From Prostheceraeus crozeri (taxonomy: Eukaryota; Platyhelminthes; Polycladida; Euryleptidae): 64,000 bases of DNA. The stretch is taken from NCBI GenBank assembly GCA_907163375.1, contig CAJQUW010004626.1:124001-188000 (forward strand), written 5' to 3'. This document shows, in pieces, positions 58,881 to 64,000 of this stretch (position 1 is its first letter; each line of letters begins with the position of its first letter). Below the pieces are notes generated by a model. The model was given only the letters and a program-made list of their open reading frames with translations. It was not told the DNA's origin and searched no databases. The position numbers were made by a program, and so were the translations under genes.

Positions 58881-61345
58881 CTGCAAGTAAAAATTAAAGG
58901 TTTTATAAAGATGTATAAACGTCAAATGAAATGGAAGTTGGAGATTATGAACAATGGAAATTATGCGGAGATAAGAAAGCTGGTTAATAGCCATAGAAAT
59001 CGATAACAATGAAACCATCTCTAAATGGAAGTTAAGCTTCTTGCAATTCACAAAAGTGGCACAACAGTCGCACGCATTTTCATGTAGATGCACTTATCAA
59101 CGGCGGTGTCATTGGGATAGAACCAATTAGAACCAATTAGAACCAATCACAAATGCAATTCTAGACTTTTCATTGGTGGTTCATGCCCCACCTTAGTTTC
59201 CCGGATGTGACGCGACCTTGTGTCAATTTCCATTCTAGTGAACTTCAGATAAACAATCTATTTCTATGTTTACAGCTGAGGGGCTCCAAATACTATTGTA
59301 GAGCATCGGGGAAATTATCACCTGAAAATGGGAACACCATCGCTTCTATTTGGAAACAAGTTACAGCAAGTGGTCAACTTTATGTTTGGACCATAGATAT
59401 CCGACACTCTATAATAATACAGTATTAGGACGGACTTGTGCATTGAACACACTACGTCGTGGACCTGCGTAGTCATGACAACGGCGCGTAAACGATGGCG
59501 GTTTCCAATGATTGACAACAGGAAAGTACCGCAGCCTGTCAGTGTACATGGCAAATGTTCACGGTCATTATCATTCCTCATTATACACAAGCATTTTGAT
59601 AAACAACTTGCAACACATCGCCTCACAGCAAGAATTTACAACTTTTGCATGTTTCAGTAACTTGATTCTTCTTCAAATCTAGCAACACTGACTCAGATCG
59701 ATGCTTTAAAAGCGGCTAAAATGACCATCAACGAACAGATGCTGTCCATTCTTGTCCAAATAACTTAAACAAGGCGAAAATTCGGATGTCTGTGGCTTGG
59801 ACTATACAGCACCAACAGATCAAAAGAAGATTAAAGCTTGAAAGTTGGAGGATGGACCTGATGACCTTGAATTTCAGGCGCATTGTTCTTGGAAATTATG
59901 TATCATGAAAAGCTAGATATAAGTATGTCGAGCATATCTATTAATTAAGTTCATTTTTGCTGTTTGTAGATGCACATGAAAATGCGCTCAAATTTGTAGA
60001 GCAGTCAGGATGCATATATCTCTTAAATGAATTGATTTTTTTACAGTTCATAACATAGGGCCTATGTTTTTAAAACCGAAGTTGTAAATGTAGAAATGCC
60101 AACGATTCCTCACTTCATTATCAAGCATATCCTGATTTTATTGGCCTCCATTCATTCCCCTTGACTGCATACCAATTTGATCTGTTTTTTATCACATTTG
60201 CTAATTGCATTCACGACATGGTTTCTGATGCTTTGTGGACATCGATCGTCCGATACTGGTCTTTGTCGGCATGCACAATTTTTGATTCATGATTACAAAC
60301 TATATTTTCAAAGATAATGACTTTTAGGCATTACCTGCAATTGTCATTTCTCTTATTGATTGCACAAAACGCATGCATTTCATGAATAGTAATTATCACT
60401 TCTTGTTGCGAAGATAGAATGCGCTTACTTACAAACCATAATTCAACATTTATCGCATCATGTTTTACAACGTATTTTCCAACCCATGTAAACAATTTGA
60501 ACAGTGAAAATTAACGGATGAAGTTTCTAATTTGAGTCTCAATACTATCCTTACGGAAATCAGAAAACCTAAAATAGAAAGTTTCTTCTCTGATTGCTCC
60601 TCAAGCTGTTACCCACGTCAGGTACTTTGTATAGTTAGGCTGACGATTTCATTCTAAGGGATCTTTCTTCGGAGGCGTCTAAATGTTTTCCTGCACATAA
60701 CACTATCACTTAATGTAAATAAAATTTCCTGTCTTGCTTCTCAGACAAGTCGGTTGACCTTGATAGCCACTGTCACATCTTCCGTTTTCTCAGGATTCAA
60801 ACTAAAGCTCTGTAACGATGCCTTTACCACCTAGCCGCATGTCTGGATCCATGTCTGTACTCCAATTGAAGCTCTTCACAATGACAGCAATTCCCAATTA
60901 TTTTGTAGGATTACATTCATCATATCCATATGAAACATTTATTATTATGTAGGCATTTATTTACTGATCATGAGTGTCTTTCATCCATTGTCAGAAGCCT
61001 CCAGTCCAGGGTATCGGGACACACCTTCCACAGAAACATTTGGTTATTACTATTTGAATTTCATGAGTATAGTCTTCGTATACTCCGGTACTATTATTGA
61101 TTAACAATCATATGTATAGATATTCTATATAATTTAAATATTCTATGTAATCAAATATATATATATAATAAATCAAAAGAATTAATTACGCAACTTCGAG
61201 TATACTAAAAGTTTCATGTTAATACAATCTTCAAAGCGTAGAAAATGATAAGTTATTCAAAAGATGGTAGAGGATATGAATTACAAAATTGACCGTGATA
61301 TTTGATGACGGTATAGTTATAATGTTTAATGTGTATGTTGAGATA
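58881..61345 (-). other. probable intron of the T-box gene
   Basis: No exon was recognised. A short tandem run of AGAACCAATT (three units, about 59120-59150) and a somewhat GC-richer patch at 59180-59660 are the only marks. Confidence 0.4.
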
Positions 61346-61665
61346 TCATTTCACACTTGATAACAGGAATTTACGTCTATGTCTACATGTTGATATCAGT
61401 TCACTTTTTTTGTTCAGCAGGTCTTTTTCTTTATATGTAAGGATGTAGTATTTCTCTAAGAGACATAGATTACTTCGTCTTGTTCCACATTTGTATGGTG
61501 TCGTTTGGTCTAGTATTTCCCATTTCACTTTGTATTTTTTGTTGTTGTTATTTAGCGACCATATTAGTTTGGATAATGCTGTTTCAGTCTCATAATTCAA
61601 GTTGGTAAAAGTATTTAGCTCTGTATTTTGCATTGAGCACTTTACGATACTATAGCTCATATCAA
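61346..61665 (-). pseudogene. PLE-3 GIY-YIG tail fragment
   Basis: A minus-strand frame of 104 codons contains ETALSKLIWSLNNNNKKYKV, KWEILDQTTPYKCGTRRSNL, CLLEKYYIL and LLNKKSELISTCRHRRKFLL. The pattern ELS..IW.LK......I.W.I......Y....+.C.LCL.EK..I......LNK+.E+.S.CRH is, from recall, the C-terminal half of GIY-YIG nucleases of a third kind of Penelope-like or related retroelement. The YIG half is absent; upstream lies a (TA)n run. The stretch is uninterrupted but truncated. Confidence 0.65.
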
Positions 61666-61669
61666 ACGA

Positions 61670-61672
<3 letters not shown>

Positions 61673-61736
<64 letters not shown>
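61673..61736. repeat. (TA)n microsatellite
   Basis: About 31 uninterrupted TA units directly abut the 5' side of the PLE-3 fragment. Confidence 0.97.
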
Positions 61737-61738
<2 letters not shown>

Positions 61739-61877
61739 ATATCATACATATATTGAATATATGAATTATAATGCAATACTCGAATGCTGTTTCTAGTCTC
61801 TGTCTTAGTTGGCAACTTAAATGCTAACCATGAATAATTTTAAAATACATTCCTTCATTTGAATTTAATCATATAAT

Positions 61878-62068
61878 TCACACTATTTGCTTCACATTCA
61901 ACAGCCTAATCACTGGGAAGAGCGACGTCCCAAACATCTGACAAAATTGCTTCAGACGAGCACGAGATATCCGATTCCTCAATTGATGTACATCATGAGA
62001 AATATGCCGGTATCTTGGATGCCGTTCTTCGCAGCTACTTGGTTGAAAGTGAGGTTGTGAATCTGGAA
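61878..62068 (-). CDS. possible T-box gene internal exon
   Basis: A minus-strand frame is open across this stretch. It follows an acceptor-like TACATATTTCCAG and encodes SSCEERHPRYRHISHD and RNRISRARLKQFCQMF. It lies between the T-box exon and the Gln-rich exon on the same strand. The phase does not fit: the T-box exon ends two bases into a codon, and joining here would hit a TAG after eight codons. Either a small exon lies between, or this is not coding. No domain is recognised. Confidence 0.25.
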
Positions 62069-62633
62069 ATATGTATTTCAAATGTACGTAATCATTTTTC
62101 ATTTTAAGTTGCATAACTGCCGCAGTATATTATGTCAACTCATTTGTCAGTACAGGAGCGAATTGCAACTATTTCAGACTCAACTTAAGACTGTTGCCCA
62201 AAACGGCTGAGAGACTTTGTACATTATAATGTAATGCAATGAATCGTGCGTAAATGAGATGATTTTGATGACAATATTCATATTCACAAATTCACATGGA
62301 CAAGAAAATCAGGGTTGAGAACTGGTAAAATCATTTAATACATAAAGAAATTAATCAACACTCTGATAGTCATAGTTGATTTTCGCTTCAATTGTCTCTG
62401 AGACAGAAATAGAATGTGTTCATCTCTAAACTCATTTCACTCCAATGAAGACTGTTCTCAAAGAGAAAACGCAAAATCAGAGCTTCCCGTTCATGAAACC
62501 CCATAGTTGGGTTACACATGCCTCAATCCCAATTTCTATCGTTCATCACGAAGATTTGGATTTTGAAATGAAGTGATGCATGAAACTTTCTGTAACAGGC
62601 AGATCTCGGTGCTTCTAGCAGAAGCTAACTTAC

Positions 62634-62836
62634 CCTTTATTCATTTCCCGAAAGCCTTTGGCAAAAGGATTGTATTTAATTTTCAACTCGGTAACTTCCG
62701 TGTTTTGGTAGGCCGTGACAACGATGAATTCGGTTACTGGAAAAGTTGCTACAGCGTAGAATTTGTTCATTGTCTGACTATCAACCTCAACGACATTGAT
62801 GCGAGGAATGTAGTTGTGCATACTGTTGACAACAAT
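62634..62836 (-). CDS. T-box DNA-binding domain, C-terminal half exon
   Basis: Acceptor AATTTCCATTTCAG precedes base 62836 and donor GTAAGT follows base 62634. The exon encodes [18 protein letters not shown], then [20 protein letters not shown] and [17 protein letters not shown]. These match the second half of the T-box fold: the H.Y.PR strand, the FP.T.FI.VTAYQN dimer and DNA-contact segment, and the 3-10 helix NPFAKGFR that enters the minor groove. [10 protein letters not shown] is closest to Brachyury-type domains, but GFRE is found in other subfamilies, and VTEF replaces the usual ETEF. The exon is intact, with consensus splice sites, so the gene is probably live. The 5' T-box exons must lie beyond 64000 or were not seen. 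Confidence 0.93.
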
Positions 62837-64000
62837 CTGAAATGGAAATTTGAGTTAATTTGTGCGAAATATCTTGATTAAGGAATCAACATATTGATGG
62901 AGATTGAATGAAATAACAGGATGACTTGAAGACAGGGGCTGGAAAAATTAATTGATGGAAATTAATTGTAGTTAATTGATTGATGAACCATCTGTAATTC
63001 AATTAATGGATTGAATCAGGAGCCAATTATTCCAATTAATTGCAATTATTAGCAATTCAAAAAAGCGATTTATTCAGCGGTCATTATAATCAATACAGCA
63101 TAATACTGTATATTGGCCTGCACAGTCAATAATGCAATCTTCTTTAGGCTTGCTCGTAATTAAAACGAATGAAAGTTTGGCTACAGCCAAATACGAAGCT
63201 TTTTCTTAGTACCGGTAATCTATAGCATTCATTTAAACTCTAATGTAAAAGGCTCTAGTTCAACATGTATGTTTAATATATTCTAATAATCTTGGATGTA
63301 TTCAAGTTATAGCAGACGTAATGAAACACATACTACCGGATGACCATAGTGGTTTTCTCCGGGCTTGAACTGGAAATATTACGCTCGTAGAAGAGAGGAG
63401 AATATAAATATTAATTATCAGTAATCGCTTAATATAGTTATCAGTACATTAATACATGTTTTGTGCACAAGCCTATGGTTTTGTCTTGCAAATTAGCTCA
63501 ACGAACATAGTGATGCAAAGCATGCAGGCATGTGATTGTTTCTGTAAATGCTTCTCTAATGCACCACTGTTGACCTATGTGCTATGGAAACAACTTTCTA
63601 AATATTTGTCAATCAAGTGTCAATTATGCAAACATTTTGTGGACAGATCTCCCCAGATTTGGCAATGATAAAAAATAATTGCAATTAATTGATTGCTCAA
63701 GTGATCCAATTAAATTAATTGATTGTTGACCATGTACTCCGACTAAGAGGGAGCCGGATGAACGAGAAGTCAATATAAGGACGAGGAGGGAACACCGGAA
63801 ATATTTCAATATTCTAACTCTGCCGGTGGCACGGTTTTCAAGGATATTCGTGTCAAACGCTATTTACTTTATATTTATTGTGAACTCATTATCCTGCATG
63901 CTTCATCATGCTGCATGCAACATTTCTCACGATGTTGCGTCACTCTAAAATATATTTATCATGTGATAAGATAAAACAGAGAGCTCTAGTCGGCTCCGCT
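62837..64000 (-). other. T-box gene intron with an ATTAATTG-rich possible MITE
   Basis: Clusters of AATTAATTG and TTAATTGATTG in both orientations occur at 62945-63060 and 63675-63727, with unrelated DNA between. The left edge reads CAGGGGCTGG, a hAT-like start, but no matching right end was found. No T-box 5' exon is visible before the window ends. Confidence 0.4.

Noticed and set aside
1-64000. CRISPR arrays, bacterial operons or prokaryotic promoters
   Set aside because: Intron-bearing animal gene exons and eukaryotic transposons show that this is animal nuclear DNA; no regularly spaced short repeats were seen.

Overview
This window looks like AT-rich nuclear DNA of an invertebrate animal. 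Coding sequence is sparse, open frames are broken by introns with GT/AG borders, and old transposons fill much of it. Frequent words such as 'taggcct' and 'acatgta', together with the mix of Penelope-like elements, LINEs, hAT and Tc1/mariner relics, suggest a marine invertebrate, possibly an echinoderm or near relative. That placement is an impression, not a proof.

Two host genes can be supported. The last coding exon of a heparan sulfate glucosamine 3-O-sulfotransferase lies on the plus strand at 26201-26627. A T-box transcription factor gene lies on the minus strand at the right end: a T-box exon with clear splice sites at 62634-62836, a possible middle exon near 61.9 kb, and a probable Gln/Asn-rich last exon at 58172-58880. 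The 5' exons of both genes lie outside the window or were not seen.

Layout. 0-2.2 kb: minus-strand LINE reverse-transcriptase relic. 5.7-10.4 kb: low-copy repeats, including one 0.6-kb duplicate whose second copy looks like poor sequence. 11-21 kb: a small hAT-type element with a perfect 8-bp target duplication, two tRNA-derived SINEs, a worn minus-strand protein relic, a Penelope-like element (PLE) with inverted arms, a foldback element and a hAT transposase tail. 23-26 kb: the 3' end of a LINE like the first, carrying a 113-bp insertion, then a second foldback copy and the sulfotransferase exon. 29.8-36 kb: two hammerhead-like foldbacks, one containing a DD41D mariner. 36-44.4 kb: a MITE, then a plus-strand CR1/L2-like LINE that received at least three later insertions (a 396-bp hammerhead/tRNA-like element, a minus-strand LINE, and a 1-kb hAT-type element). 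44.7-45.2 kb: a 146-bp tandem repeat. 46.7-48 kb: a deleted Tc1 element. 50-57 kb: a second copy of the 5.7-kb repeat, a second PLE with palindromic arms, and a foldback with a near-complete hammerhead. 58-64 kb: the T-box gene, with a third PLE relic in an intron.

The most interesting signal is at 38.5-38.9 kb. A 396-bp element bounded by a 12-bp target duplication carries a tRNA-like pol III promoter module fused to a hammerhead ribozyme with all core bases and all three stems. Partial hammerhead-like cores (CUGANGA, short hairpin, GAAA) recur at the ends of at least three other foldback elements and in the 113-bp insertion, so the window samples a family of ribozyme-tailed elements related to PLEs or retrozymes.
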